Source: Cryomorphaceae bacterium (GTDB lineage Bacteria; Bacteroidota; Bacteroidia; Flavobacteriales_D; Crocinitomicaceae). From it: a stretch of 64,000 nucleotides of DNA. Below the pieces are notes generated by a model. The model saw nothing but the letters and a program-made list of their open reading frames with translations. It did not search any database and was not told where the DNA came from. The stretch covers positions 21,165-85,164 of the forward strand of contig JAJTGF010000001.1 of assembly GCA_021299335.1 (NCBI GenBank). Direction: 5' to 3'. This document shows, piece after piece, positions 48,172-59,200 of this stretch. Each line of letters starts with the position of its first letter. Position 1 is the first letter of the stretch. Both the position numbers and the translations under genes were made by a program.

Positions 48172-49359
48172 ATGGCTAAGGAAAATTTTGACCGTTCCAA
48201 ACCACACGTCAACATCGGTACCATCGGACACGTTGACCACGGTAAGACTACGTTGACTGCTGCAATTTCTAGCGTTCTTTCAAGCAAAGGATTGGCACAG
48301 GCTCGTGACTTCTCCTCAATTGATAACGCTCCTGAAGAAAAAGAGCGCGGTATCACCATCAACACATCTCACATCGAGTATGAAACTGCTAACCGTCACT
48401 ACGCGCACGTTGACTGTCCAGGTCACGCCGACTACGTAAAGAACATGGTTACAGGTGCTGCCCAAATGGACGGCGCAATCCTCGTTGTAGCTGCAACAGA
48501 CGGACCAATGCCACAAACACGTGAGCACATCCTTCTTGGTCGCCAGGTTGGTGTTCCTCGCATGGTTGTTTTCATGAACAAAGTGGACATGGTAGACGAT
48601 CCAGAATTATTAGAATTGGTTGAAATGGAAGTACGTGAATTGCTTTCTTTCTACAAGTACGACGGTGACAACGCTCCTGTTATCAAAGGTTCTGCACTTG
48701 GTGCATTGAACGGTGAGGCACAGTGGGTTGCAACTGTTGAAGAATTGATGGATGCAGTTGACTCTTACATCGAACTTCCTCCACGTGATGTTGATAAACC
48801 ATTCTTGATGCCAGTTGAAGACGTATTCACGATTACAGGTCGTGGTACAGTAGCAACAGGACGTATCGAAACAGGTGTAATCAACTCTGGTGAGCCAGTT
48901 GAAATCCTTGGTATGGGTGAAGTTAAATTGACTTCTACTGTAACAGGTGTTGAGATGTTCCGCAAAATCCTTGACCGTGGTGAAGCTGGTGACAACGTTG
49001 GTTTGTTGCTTCGCGGTATTGAAAAATCACAAATCAAGCGTGGAATGGTTATCTGTAAGCCAGGTTCAACTACACCACACATCGAATTTAAAGCTGAGAT
49101 CTACGTATTGAAGAAAGAAGAAGGTGGTCGCCACACTCCTTTCCACAACAAATACCGTCCTCAGTTCTATTTCCGTACAACTGACGTAACTGGTGAGATC
49201 TTCCTTAGCGATGGTCGCGAGATGGTTATGCCAGGTGACAACGTATCTATTAATGTGAAGTTGATCGTACCAGTTGCGATGGACAAAGGTCTTCGTTTCG
49301 CTATCCGCGAAGGTGGCCGTACAGTAGGTGCGGGTCAGGTTACAGAAATCGTAGCTTAA
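48172..49359 (+). CDS. tuf: Elongation factor Tu
   Basis: [34 protein letters not shown]; full length. Confidence 0.99.
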   Translation: MAKENFDRSKPHVNIGTIGHVDHGKTTLTAAISSVLSSKGLAQARDFSSIDNAPEEKERGITINTSHIEYETANRHYAHVDCPGHADYVKNMVTGAAQMDGAILVVAATDGPMPQTREHILLGRQVGVPRMVVFMNKVDMVDDPELLELVEMEVRELLSFYKYDGDNAPVIKGSALGALNGEAQWVATVEELMDAVDSYIELPPRDVDKPFLMPVEDVFTITGRGTVATGRIETGVINSGEPVEILGMGEVKLTSTVTGVEMFRKILDRGEAGDNVGLLLRGIEKSQIKRGMVICKPGSTTPHIEFKAEIYVLKKEEGGRHTPFHNKYRPQFYFRTTDVTGEIFLSDGREMVMPGDNVSINVKLIVPVAMDKGLRFAIREGGRTVGAGQVTEIVA

Positions 49360-49382
49360 GATTCTACCAAAAGTTTCAAACA

Positions 49383-49407
49383 AGGGGAGTTAACAGCTCC
49401 CCTTTTT
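49383..49407 (+). terminator. Intrinsic terminator/attenuator between tuf and tRNA-Trp
   Basis: aggggag-N7-ctcccct followed by ttttt; 7-bp perfect stem. Confidence 0.75.
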
Positions 49408-49409
49408 AA

Positions 49410-49482
49410 ACGGGTGTAGCTCAGCTGGTAGAGTAGTGGTCTCCAAAACCATTGGTCGTGGGTTCGAATCCTACCGCCCGTG
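49410..49482 (+). tRNA. tRNA-Trp (CCA)
   Basis: Acceptor ACGGGTG/CGCCCGT, anticodon loop CTCCAAA, GGTTCGAATCC. Confidence 0.96.
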
Positions 49483-49502
49483 CACAATTAAAACAACTGT
49501 TC

Positions 49503-49724
49503 GTGTTAAAATTAAGATCATATATCATCGACATCTACAACGAGATGGTTCATCAAGTAACTTGGCCTACCTGGAAAGAGTTACAAAATAACACCATCCT
49601 TGTAGTCGTAGCATCTTTGCTCATATCCCTAGTTATCTTCGCCATGGACTTTACCTTCGGTATCACCGGAGAAGAAGGCTCCTTATGGAAAGGTGTGCTT
49701 GGCTTTATCTACGGATCTTTCTAA
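49503..49724 (+). CDS. secE: Preprotein translocase subunit SecE
   Basis: EMVHQVTWPTWKELQNNTILVVVASLLISLVIFAMD. The ORF-track start lies within tRNA-Trp, so GTG 49503 is preferred. Confidence 0.88.
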   Translation: MLKLRSYIIDIYNEMVHQVTWPTWKELQNNTILVVVASLLISLVIFAMDFTFGITGEEGSLWKGVLGFIYGSF

Positions 49725-49737
49725 ACACTCAACGAGA

Positions 49738-50289
49738 ATGGCTGAAATCGCAAAGAAATGGTATGTTGTCCGTGCCGTCAGTGGCAAGGAGAAAAAAGTC
49801 AAGGAATACCTTGAACTTGAAATCGCGCGTATGAAGCTTTCTGATTACGTCAATCAGGTGCTCATTCCAACAGAAAAAGTTTTTAAAATCCAAAATGGTA
49901 AAAAAGTCAACAAAGAAAAGGCGTTTTTACCTGGATACGTATTAATAGAGGCCGCTTTGGTGGGTGAGGTTTCTCACGTGATCAAAAGCATTCCAAATGT
50001 GATCGGCTTTCTTGGTACCGAAAAAGGAGGTGAACCAGTTCCCATGCGAATGGCTGAGGTGAACCGAATTTTAGGAAAAGTAGACGAGCTTTCAATTACT
50101 GAAGAAGAACTCAAAATCCCATTTGTTGTGGGTGAGTCTGTCAAAGTAATCGATGGTCCGTTTAACAACTTTAGTGGTGTCGTCGATGAAATCAACGAAG
50201 AAAAAAAGAAACTAAAGGTAATGGTCAAAATTTTTGGCCGCAAAAACTTACTCGAGCTCAGCTATATGCAAGTTGAGAAAGAGTCTTAA
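49738..50289 (+). CDS. nusG: Transcription termination/antitermination protein NusG
   Basis: KKWYVVRAVSGKEKKVKEYLE, FLPGYVLIE, GESVKVIDGPFNNFSGVVDEIN. Confidence 0.97.
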   Translation: MAEIAKKWYVVRAVSGKEKKVKEYLELEIARMKLSDYVNQVLIPTEKVFKIQNGKKVNKEKAFLPGYVLIEAALVGEVSHVIKSIPNVIGFLGTEKGGEPVPMRMAEVNRILGKVDELSITEEELKIPFVVGESVKVIDGPFNNFSGVVDEINEEKKKLKVMVKIFGRKNLLELSYMQVEKES

Positions 50290-50302
50290 AGTTGTATTAA
50301 CC

Positions 50303-50350
50303 GTAGGAGTGGGCCTGATGACTAAAGCTTCCCGTCGAGACGCCCACGTT
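50303..50350 (+). promoter_or_regulatory. Candidate ribosomal-protein (L1-type) autoregulatory leader upstream of rplK
   Basis: GTGGGC (50309-50314) pairs with GCCCAC (50342-50347) enclosing CTGATGACTAAAGCTTCCCGTCGAGAC; located in the nusG-rplK gap. Confidence 0.55.
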
Positions 50351-50372
50351 TAACTACATAATTTGTATATAT

Positions 50373-50819
50373 ATGGCTAAAGAAGTAGCAGCATTGATCA
50401 AGTTACAGATCAAAGGAGGCGCAGCCAATCCATCTCCGCCAATTGGTCCGGCTCTCGGTGCCAAAGGTGTGAACATCATGGAGTTTTGTAAGCAGTTCAA
50501 CGCGCGTACACAAGACAAAATGGGTAAGGTGGTACCGGTTGTAATTACCGTTTACGGTGATAAATCTTTTGATTTCGTTCTCAAAACCCCGCCAGCAGCG
50601 GTACAAATCATTGAACATTCAAAAATTAAAAAAGGTTCGTCTGAGCCAAACCGCGTTAAAGTTGGTTCCGTAACCTGGGATCAAGTTCGTGCGATTGCCG
50701 AAGACAAACTTCCAGATTTGAATTGTTTTACGGTTGATTCCGCTATGCGCATGGTTGCAGGAACAGCAAGAAGTATGGGGGTTACCGTAAAAGGTGGCGA
50801 AGCTCCTAAATCCAAATAA
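50373..50819 (+). CDS. rplK: 50S ribosomal protein L11
   Basis: [36 protein letters not shown]. Confidence 0.98.
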   Translation: MAKEVAALIKLQIKGGAANPSPPIGPALGAKGVNIMEFCKQFNARTQDKMGKVVPVVITVYGDKSFDFVLKTPPAAVQIIEHSKIKKGSSEPNRVKVGSVTWDQVRAIAEDKLPDLNCFTVDSAMRMVAGTARSMGVTVKGGEAPKSK

Positions 50820-50828
50820 TCATTCACT

Positions 50829-51524
50829 ATGAAAAGAGTTTCTAAAAAAAGAAAAGAGATTTTGGCAAAATATGATTTGTCAAAAGCTTTCACTCTATCA
50901 GAAGCATGTGATTTGGTGAAGGGAATTTCTACCACTAAATTCGATGCCTCTGTAGATATTTGCGTTCGTTTGGGTGTAGACCCACGTAAAGCGAACCAAA
51001 TGGTACGTGGAACCGTTGCCCTACCTCACGGTACTGGTAAAGATGTCAAAGTACTCGTACTTTGTACACCAGACAAAGAGAAAGAAGCGCAAGACGCTGG
51101 TGCAGACTTCGTTGGTCTTGACGATTATATCGCTAAGATCAAAGCTGGCTGGACTGCCGTTGACGTGATCATCACGATGCCTTCTGTAATGGGTAAAGTA
51201 GGTGCGCTTGGTCGTATCCTCGGTCCGCGCGGCTTGATGCCAAACCCAAAGACAGGTACTGTAACCATGGAAATTGGTAAAGCAGTAAAAGAGGTGAAAG
51301 CCGGTAAAATTGACTTTAAAGTTGATAAATACGGTATCATCCACGCTGGAATTGGAAAGGTAAGTTTTGACGGAACAAAAATTCGCGAGAACGCCTCCGA
51401 ATTGATCCAAACACTCGTCAAACTCAAGCCCTCTGCTGCAAAAGGTACATACATTAAAAGTATCTACCTGAGCTCAACAATGAGTCCCGGAATACAAATT
51501 GACGCGAAGTCTGTTACTGCTTAA
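50829..51524 (+). CDS. rplA: 50S ribosomal protein L1
   Basis: [20 protein letters not shown]; synteny. Confidence 0.98.
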   Translation: MKRVSKKRKEILAKYDLSKAFTLSEACDLVKGISTTKFDASVDICVRLGVDPRKANQMVRGTVALPHGTGKDVKVLVLCTPDKEKEAQDAGADFVGLDDYIAKIKAGWTAVDVIITMPSVMGKVGALGRILGPRGLMPNPKTGTVTMEIGKAVKEVKAGKIDFKVDKYGIIHAGIGKVSFDGTKIRENASELIQTLVKLKPSAAKGTYIKSIYLSSTMSPGIQIDAKSVTA

Positions 51525-51536
51525 TACTTAGAACAC

Positions 51537-52058
51537 ATGACAAGAGAAGAAAAAGCACAGTACATCAGCGATTTAGCAGCACAATTGTCTGCGAGTAGCG
51601 TTGTGTATTTGACAGACACTGCAGATTTGACCGTTGAGGCTGTAAACACACTCCGCAGAAGATGTTTTCAATCAAACATCTCCATGCGCGTAGTAAAGAA
51701 TGCTTTGCTTGAAAAAGCAATGGATCAAGTAGAAGGTAAAGATTTTGGTGCGTTACGCGACGTTCTCAAAGGATCTACCTCTGTCATGATCTCCGAAGTT
51801 GCAAATGCTCCTGCAAAATTGATTGCAGATTTCCGCAAGAAGTCTCCAAAACCACTTTTGAAAGGTGCTTACATCGACGAAGCAATCTTTATTGGTGACG
51901 AACAACTTAGTGCATTAGAATCACTCAAGAGCAAAGAAGAGCTCATCGGTGACCTCATTGCCTTGTTGCAAAGCCCAGCGAAAAATGTATTGTCTGGTCT
52001 TCAAGGTGCTGGTGGCAAAATTGCTGGTATCCTTAAAACGCTCGAAGAAAGAGCATAA
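51537..52058 (+). CDS. rplJ: 50S ribosomal protein L10
   Basis: MTREEKAQYISDLAAQLSASSVVYLTDTADLTVEAVNTLRR; synteny. Confidence 0.97.
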   Translation: MTREEKAQYISDLAAQLSASSVVYLTDTADLTVEAVNTLRRRCFQSNISMRVVKNALLEKAMDQVEGKDFGALRDVLKGSTSVMISEVANAPAKLIADFRKKSPKPLLKGAYIDEAIFIGDEQLSALESLKSKEELIGDLIALLQSPAKNVLSGLQGAGGKIAGILKTLEERA

Positions 52059-52094
52059 ACAATTAATTATTAAACCTTTTTAAATTTAAATAAA

Positions 52095-52388
52095 ATGGCT
52101 GATTTGAAGCAAATTGCAGAAACGTTGGTAAACCTTACAGTAAAAGAAGTAAGTGAGTTGGCAACAATTATGAAAGACGAGTATGGCATCGAGCCTGCTG
52201 CTGCGGCACCAGTAATGGTAGCTGGTGGTGGAGCTGCTGCTGGTGGCGAAGCTGCTGCTGAGAAAACTGAGTTTGATGTGATCCTCAAAGCTGGTGGTCC
52301 TAACAAACTTGCAGTAGTTAAACTTGTAAAAGAATTGACTGGTAATGGTTTGAAAGAATCTAAAGACCAACAGAGTACAAAACATTAA
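52095..52388 (+). CDS. rplL: 50S ribosomal protein L7/L12, C-terminally truncated
   Basis: N-terminal domain, Ala/Gly hinge and [36 protein letters not shown] are normal, then QQSTKH* replaces the conserved C-terminus. Confidence 0.9.
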   Translation: MADLKQIAETLVNLTVKEVSELATIMKDEYGIEPAAAAPVMVAGGGAAAGGEAAAEKTEFDVILKAGGPNKLAVVKLVKELTGNGLKESKDQQSTKH

Positions 52389-52400
52389 AAAAAACAAGCC

Positions 52401-55400
52401 TTGGCAACAACAACTAATTCAACCAGAATTAATTTTGCTTCAAGCAAAAACCAATTTGAATATCCAGATTTCTTGGAAATTCAATTAAAGTCTTTTCAAG
52501 AATTTTTCCAGTTGGAAACAACCCCGGAAAACCGCGAAAGTGAAGGACTTTTCAAAGTGTTTGCTGAAAATTTCCCCATTACGGATACCCGCAATCAATT
52601 TGTTCTAGAATTCCTGGATTATTTCATTGATCCACCTCGCTACACCATCGAAGAGTGTATCGAAAGAGGTCTCACTTACAGTGTTCCTCTTAAAGCAAAA
52701 CTGAAACTGTATTGTACTGATCCTGAGCACGAGGACTTCGAGACCATCGTTCAGGATGTTTACTTGGGTACAATTCCTTATATGACACCGAAAGGTTCTT
52801 TTGTGGTCAATGGTGCCGAGCGCGTCATTGTATCCCAATTGCACCGTTCACCTGGTGTTTTCTTTGGACAGTCTCGCCACGCAAATGGCACTAAACTCTA
52901 TTCGGCCCGTATCATTCCTTTCAAAGGTTCATGGATCGAATTCGCTACGGATATCAACAATATCATGTATGCGTACATTGACCGTAAAAAGAAATTACCA
53001 GTTACCACGCTTTTCCGTGCCATTGGCTATGAAACAGACCGCGATATCCTCGATATCTTTGGTTTGGCAGACGAAGTCAAGGTAAATAAAGCAAACCTTA
53101 AAAAACTCATCGGTCGTCGTTTGGCTGCCAGAGTTCTCAAGACCTGGATCGAAGATTTCGTCGACGAAGATACCGGAGAAGTTGTCTCTATTGAGCGCAA
53201 CGAGGTCATTCTCGATCGCGAACTTTTGATCGGCGAGGAGCACCTCGATGCCATCATGGACTCAGGAGCTAAGTCATTGATTTTGCACAAAGAAGATGGC
53301 AATTCAACTGACTACACCATCATTTACAACACCCTACAAAAAGATACATCCAATTCTGAAAAAGAAGCGGTTGAACACATCTATCGTCAATTGCGTAACG
53401 CAGATCCACCAGACTACGAAACAGCAAAAGGTGTATTTGAGAAATTATTCTTCTCTGATGCTCGCTACGACCTAGGTGAAGTAGGACGTTACCGTCTGAA
53501 CAAAAAACTCAATCTCGATACTGCAGAAGAATCGCGCGTCTTGACTAAAAACGACATCATCTGCATCATCAAGTACTTGATTGAATTGATCAACTCAAAG
53601 GCGGATATCGATGATATCGACCACTTGTCAAACCGTCGTGTACGTACCGTTGGTGAGCAACTTTACGCTCAATTTGGCGTAGGTTTGGCGCGTATGGCCC
53701 GCACCATCCGCGAGCGCATGAACGTTCGTGACAACGAAGTCTTTACACCAATTGACCTCATCAATGCCAAGACTTTGTCTTCGGTCATTAACTCTTTCTT
53801 TGGAACCAACCAGCTATCTCAGTTCATGGACCAAACCAACCCGCTCTCAGAGGTGACGCACAAACGTCGTCTTTCTGCACTCGGGCCAGGCGGTCTATCG
53901 CGTGAGCGCGCAGGTTTTGAGGTTCGTGACGTTCACTACACGCACTACGGTCGTTTGTGTACCATCGAAACACCTGAAGGTCCAAACATCGGACTCATCT
54001 CTTCACTTTGTGTATTTGCAAAAGTCAATAAACTTGGTTTCATTGAAACACCATACCGTCGTGTAGACAACGGTCGCGTCGTTTTCGAAGAGAGCCCAAT
54101 TTATTTGGCTGCCGAAGAAGAAGATTCAAAAACAATTGCACAGGCAAACGCTAAAATCGACGAGAAAGGTAATTTCCTATCTGATTTAGTAAAAGCACGC
54201 TACGAAGGTGACTTCCCAGTTGTTGCCCCTGGTGACCTCAGCCTCATGGACGTTGGTGCCAACCAAATTGCATCAATTGCGGCTTCATCCATTCCTTTCC
54301 TCGAGCACGACGATGCCAACCGTGCACTCATGGGATCCAACATGCAGCGCCAAGCGGTGCCGCTTTTGCGTCCAAATGCACCTATCGTTGGTACCGGAAT
54401 CGAGCAACTCGTTGCTAGAGATTCGCGCGTTTTGATCAACGCAGAAGGATCCGGAACAGTTGAGTACGTCGATGCGAATGAAATCGTCATCCGCTATGAC
54501 TGGAACGACCAAGATAAACTCGTGAGCTTTGACAGCGAAGTAACGCGTTACTCGCTCACCAAATTCATGAAGACCAACCAAAGTACTTGTATCAACCTCA
54601 AGCCAATCGTTCAAAAAGGTGACCGCGTTGAAAGAGGACAAGTTCTTTGTGAAGGTTATGCCACTCAATCAGGAGAGCTCGCACTCGGACAAAACCTCAA
54701 AGTAGCTTTCATGCCATGGAAGGGTTACAACTTCGAAGATGCGATTGTTATTTCTGAAAAAGTAGTTCGCGACGACATCTTTACCTCTATTCACATCGAT
54801 GAATATTCGTTAGAAGTACGCGACACCAAACGCGGTATGGAGGAACTCACTTCCGATATACCTAACGTATCCGAAGAAGCGACCAAAGACCTCGATGAAA
54901 ACGGACTCATCCGCATCGGTGCTGAAATCAAAGAAGGTGATATCCTTATCGGTAAAATCACACCAAAAGGTGAAACAGACCCATCTCCAGAAGAGAAACT
55001 TCTGCGCGCCATCTTCGGCGACAAAGCAGGTGATGTCAAAGATGCCTCACTCAAAGCAGGTCCTTCTTTACGCGGCGTTGTAATCGAGAAAAAACTCTTC
55101 TCAAGAGCAGTGAAAGACCGCAAGTCAAAATCGCAAGATAAGCCGGTACTCGAAGCTTTAGATGCTGACTATCAAAGAGATTTCGCAGTGCTTCGCGACA
55201 AACTTGTCGACAAATTATTGGTCATCCTCGGCGAACAGAAGTCTGCTGGTGTCTTCAATAACTTTAAAGAAGAGTTGATCAAAAAAGGCACTAAGTTTAG
55301 CAACAAAGCACTTAGTGCGCTAGATTACTCTATTGTCAATCCTTTGAACTGGACCGCTGACGCTGAAACCAATCAACTGATTTCTCGCGTGATCCACAAC

Positions 55401-56210
55401 TTCAACATCAAAGCCAACGACTTACTCGGTATCTACAAGCGCAAGAAATTCCACATTTCTGTCGGTGATGAACTCCCTGCCGGAATCGTGAAATTAGCGA
55501 AGGTTTATGTTGCCAAAAAACGCAAGTTGAAAGTCGGTGACAAGATGGCGGGTCGTCACGGTAACAAAGGTATTGTTGCCAATATCGTTCGTCAAGAAGA
55601 CATGCCGTTCCTCGAAGACGGAACGCCTGTCGATATCGTTCTCAATCCACTAGGGGTACCATCTCGTATGAACCTCGGTCAGATTTATGAAACCGTACTT
55701 GCATGGGCGGGTGAAAAACTTGGTGTCAAGTTTGCTACGCCAATTTTTGATGGTGCAAAACCAGAAGAAATCAACGAGTGGACAGACAAAGCTGGTGTGC
55801 CACGTTCAGGTAAAACTTACCTCTACGACGGCGGAACCGGTGAGCGTTTCCACCAACCTGCAACTGTCGGTATCATCTACATGTTGAAATTATCTCACAT
55901 GGTTGACGACAAAATGCACGCACGTTCAATCGGACCATACTCACTTATTACCCAACAACCTTTGGGTGGTAAGGCTCAGTTTGGTGGTCAGCGTTTTGGT
56001 GAGATGGAAGTTTGGGCATTGGAAGCATTTGGTGCAGCCAATATCCTTCAAGAAATCCTTACCGTGAAATCTGACGACGTCATGGGTCGTGCCAAGGCAT
56101 ATGAATCTATTGTAAAAGGCGACAACATTCCAGAACCAGGTATTCCTGAGTCCTTCAATGTATTGTTACACGAATTGCGTGGTTTGTGCCTTAACGTATC
56201 AATGGATTAA
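52401..56210 (+). CDS. rpoB: DNA-directed RNA polymerase subunit beta
   Basis: 1269-aa RpoB; only in-frame start near the conserved N-terminus is TTG 52401. Confidence 0.98.
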   Translation: MATTTNSTRINFASSKNQFEYPDFLEIQLKSFQEFFQLETTPENRESEGLFKVFAENFPITDTRNQFVLEFLDYFIDPPRYTIEECIERGLTYSVPLKAKLKLYCTDPEHEDFETIVQDVYLGTIPYMTPKGSFVVNGAERVIVSQLHRSPGVFFGQSRHANGTKLYSARIIPFKGSWIEFATDINNIMYAYIDRKKKLPVTTLFRAIGYETDRDILDIFGLADEVKVNKANLKKLIGRRLAARVLKTWIEDFVDEDTGEVVSIERNEVILDRELLIGEEHLDAIMDSGAKSLILHKEDGNSTDYTIIYNTLQKDTSNSEKEAVEHIYRQLRNADPPDYETAKGVFEKLFFSDARYDLGEVGRYRLNKKLNLDTAEESRVLTKNDIICIIKYLIELINSKADIDDIDHLSNRRVRTVGEQLYAQFGVGLARMARTIRERMNVRDNEVFTPIDLINAKTLSSVINSFFGTNQLSQFMDQTNPLSEVTHKRRLSALGPGGLSRERAGFEVRDVHYTHYGRLCTIETPEGPNIGLISSLCVFAKVNKLGFIETPYRRVDNGRVVFEESPIYLAAEEEDSKTIAQANAKIDEKGNFLSDLVKARYEGDFPVVAPGDLSLMDVGANQIASIAASSIPFLEHDDANRALMGSNMQRQAVPLLRPNAPIVGTGIEQLVARDSRVLINAEGSGTVEYVDANEIVIRYDWNDQDKLVSFDSEVTRYSLTKFMKTNQSTCINLKPIVQKGDRVERGQVLCEGYATQSGELALGQNLKVAFMPWKGYNFEDAIVISEKVVRDDIFTSIHIDEYSLEVRDTKRGMEELTSDIPNVSEEATKDLDENGLIRIGAEIKEGDILIGKITPKGETDPSPEEKLLRAIFGDKAGDVKDASLKAGPSLRGVVIEKKLFSRAVKDRKSKSQDKPVLEALDADYQRDFAVLRDKLVDKLLVILGEQKSAGVFNNFKEELIKKGTKFSNKALSALDYSIVNPLNWTADAETNQLISRVIHNFNIKANDLLGIYKRKKFHISVGDELPAGIVKLAKVYVAKKRKLKVGDKMAGRHGNKGIVANIVRQEDMPFLEDGTPVDIVLNPLGVPSRMNLGQIYETVLAWAGEKLGVKFATPIFDGAKPEEINEWTDKAGVPRSGKTYLYDGGTGERFHQPATVGIIYMLKLSHMVDDKMHARSIGPYSLITQQPLGGKAQFGGQRFGEMEVWALEAFGAANILQEILTVKSDDVMGRAKAYESIVKGDNIPEPGIPESFNVLLHELRGLCLNVSMD

Positions 56211-56242
56211 TTCAAAATACTAACGTAAATAGTCGAGATCAA

Positions 56243-59200
56243 ATGGCTTTCAAAAAAGAAACCCCAAAAAAGCAAAGCAGCTTCAACAAAATCACTATCT
56301 CCTTGGCTTCACCTGAAGTTATTTTGGAGCACTCTAGTGGTGAAGTTTTGAAACCAGAAACCATCAACTACCGCACCTACAAACCGGAGCGTGATGGCTT
56401 GTTCTGTGAGCGCATTTTTGGACCTGTTAAAGATTACGAATGTCACTGTGGTAAGTACAAGCGCATCCGCTACAAAGGAATTGTTTGTGACCGCTGTGGT
56501 GTAGAAGTAACTGAAAAGAAAGTACGTCGTGAGCGTATGGGGCACATCTCTTTGGTGGTTCCTGTTGCACACATCTGGTACTTCCGTTCGCTTCCAAACA
56601 AGATTGGTTATTTGTTGGGCTTGCCTACCAAAAAACTAGATCAAATCATTTATTATGAGCGTTACGTTGTCATTCAAGCTGGTGCAGTAACCGGTACCGA
56701 CAAATGGGCAAATGTCAAAAAGATGGACTTCTTAACCGAAGAAGAATACCTCGACATGCTCGATTTGCCAGAATTGGCCAACAACCACTACCTCGACGAC
56801 AACGATCCGAACAAATTCATCGCCAAAATGGGTGCTGAAGCACTCTATGATTTGTTAGGCGGTCTGAACCTCGATCAAATGTCTTATGACTTGCGTTACC
56901 AAGCCGAAACAGAAACTTCTGTTCAGCGTAAGAACGAAGCCTTGAAGCGTTTGCAAGTGGTAGAAGCCATGCGCGATTCACAAAAACGCATCGACAACCG
57001 TCCAGAATGGATGATTGTGAAAGTCGTTCCAGTAATTCCGCCAGAATTGCGTCCATTGGTTCCACTAGATGGTGGCCGTTTCGCAACTTCTGACCTCAAT
57101 GACCTCTATCGTCGCGTCATCATCCGCAACAACCGGTTGAAGCGCTTGATCGAAATCAAGGCGCCAGAAGTGATCTTGCGCAATGAAAAACGCATGTTGC
57201 AAGAGGCTGTTGATTCACTTTTCGACAACTCAAGAAAATCTTCTGCTGTTAAAACAGAATCTAACCGTGCCCTCAAATCGCTTTCAGATTCATTGAAAGG
57301 TAAGCAAGGTCGTTTCCGTCAAAACTTACTTGGTAAGCGCGTCGACTACTCTGCACGTTCAGTAATTGTCGTTGGTCCAGACTTGAAACTACACGAGTGT
57401 GGTTTGCCAAAAGACATGGCAGCAGAACTCTACAAACCGTTTATCATTCGCAAAATGATTGAGCGCGGTATTGTCAAAACTGTTAAATCAGCGAAGAAAA
57501 TCGTCGATCGCAAAGAGCCTGTTGTTTGGGACATCCTCGAAAACGTATTGAAAGGTCACCCAGTTCTCTTGAACCGTGCCCCTACACTTCACCGTTTGGG
57601 TATCCAAGCTTTCCAACCAAAATTGATCGAAGGAAAAGCGATCCGTTTGCATCCACTCGTAACTACGGCCTTCAACGCCGACTTCGATGGTGACCAAATG
57701 GCGGTGCACTTACCACTTGGTAATGCCGCAATCTTGGAAGCGCAAATGCTCATGTTGGCATCTCACAACATCCTCAACCCAGCTAATGGCGCGCCTATCG
57801 CGGTACCTTCTCAAGACATGGTCTTGGGTCTGTATTACATTACAAAAGGCAAGCGCACTACCGAAACTGAAATCGTCAAAGGAGAAGGTGGTATTTTCTA
57901 TTCTCCAGAAGAAGTCATCATTGCTTACAACGAAGGTAAACTTGATTTGCACGCGCACATTAAAGTGAAAACTTACGACCTAGGCGAAGACGGACAACCT
58001 TGCCTCATGATGGTAGAAACGACATGTGGCCGCGTGATGTTCAATAACAAAGTACCACGTCAAGTTGGTTTCATCAATGACGTCATGACCAAGAAAGCAC
58101 TTCGCGATATCATCGGTGAAGTACTCAAAGTTTGTGGTACGTCTAGAACAGCTCAATTCCTCGATGACATCAAGCAACTTGGTTACGAGATGGCCTTCAA
58201 AGGAGGTCTGTCCTTTAACCTTGACGATATCATTATCCCGAAAGAAAAAGAAACACTCGTTGCCAAGGCAGAGAACGAAGTGAAGGAAGTCATGATGAAC
58301 TACAACATGGGTCTGATCACCAACAACGAGCGTTACAACCAAATCATCGACATCTGGACGCACACCAACTCTCGTCTGACACACACCCTCATGGAGCAGC
58401 TCAAGAGCGACCGCCAAGGTTTCAACTCTATCTACATGATGTTTGACTCCGGAGCACGTGGTTCCAAAGAACAAATTCGTCAGTTGTCAGGTATGCGTGG
58501 TCTAATGGCCAAGCCGCAAAAATCTGGTGCATCTGTACAAGAAATTATCGAGAACCCGATCTTGTCTAACTTTAAAGAAGGACTATCGATTCTTGAGTAC
58601 TTTATTTCTACCCACGGTGCTCGTAAAGGTTTGGCGGATACCGCCCTCAAAACCGCCGATGCAGGTTACCTTACGCGTCGTTTGGTCGACGTTGCACAAG
58701 ACGTTGTGATCAATTCTAACGACTGTGGTACCCTACGTGGTATTGTTGCAACCGCCTTAAAGAAAAATGACGAAGTCGTTGAACCATTATACGACCGTAT
58801 CCTCGGCCGCACATCTGTTCACGATGTTTACATGCCAGATTCTGATCAAGTGATTGTTCAAGCTGGTGAGCTCGTTTCTGAAGATGTCGCTCGCGCCATC
58901 GAAAAAGCAGGTATCGAAGAGGTTGAAATCCGTTCTGTTCTTACTTGTGAAATGCGTCGTGGCGTTTGTTCGAAATGTTATGGTCGCAACCTTGCCAACC
59001 ACCGCTTGGCGCAAATTGGTGACTCCGTTGGTGTCATCGCTGCACAGTCCATTGGTGAGCCTGGTACACAGCTGACACTCCGTACTTTCCACGTGGGTGG
59101 TACGGCATCTAACATCGCCGATATCTCTGACCTCAAAGCGAAAGCAAATGGTAAGCTCGAAATCGACGAATTGCGCACCATTGAACGCAAAAATGCCGAT

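Noticed and set aside
49452-49502. SecE N-terminal extension MVVGSNPTARAQLKQLF
   Set aside because: It is translation of the tRNA-Trp anticodon/T-arm region.
54200-55123. Antisense ORFs inside rpoB/rpoC (54200-54490, 54791-55123, 57980-58474 and others)
   Set aside because: Antisense shadows of strongly codon-biased genes, with no independent start context or family motif.
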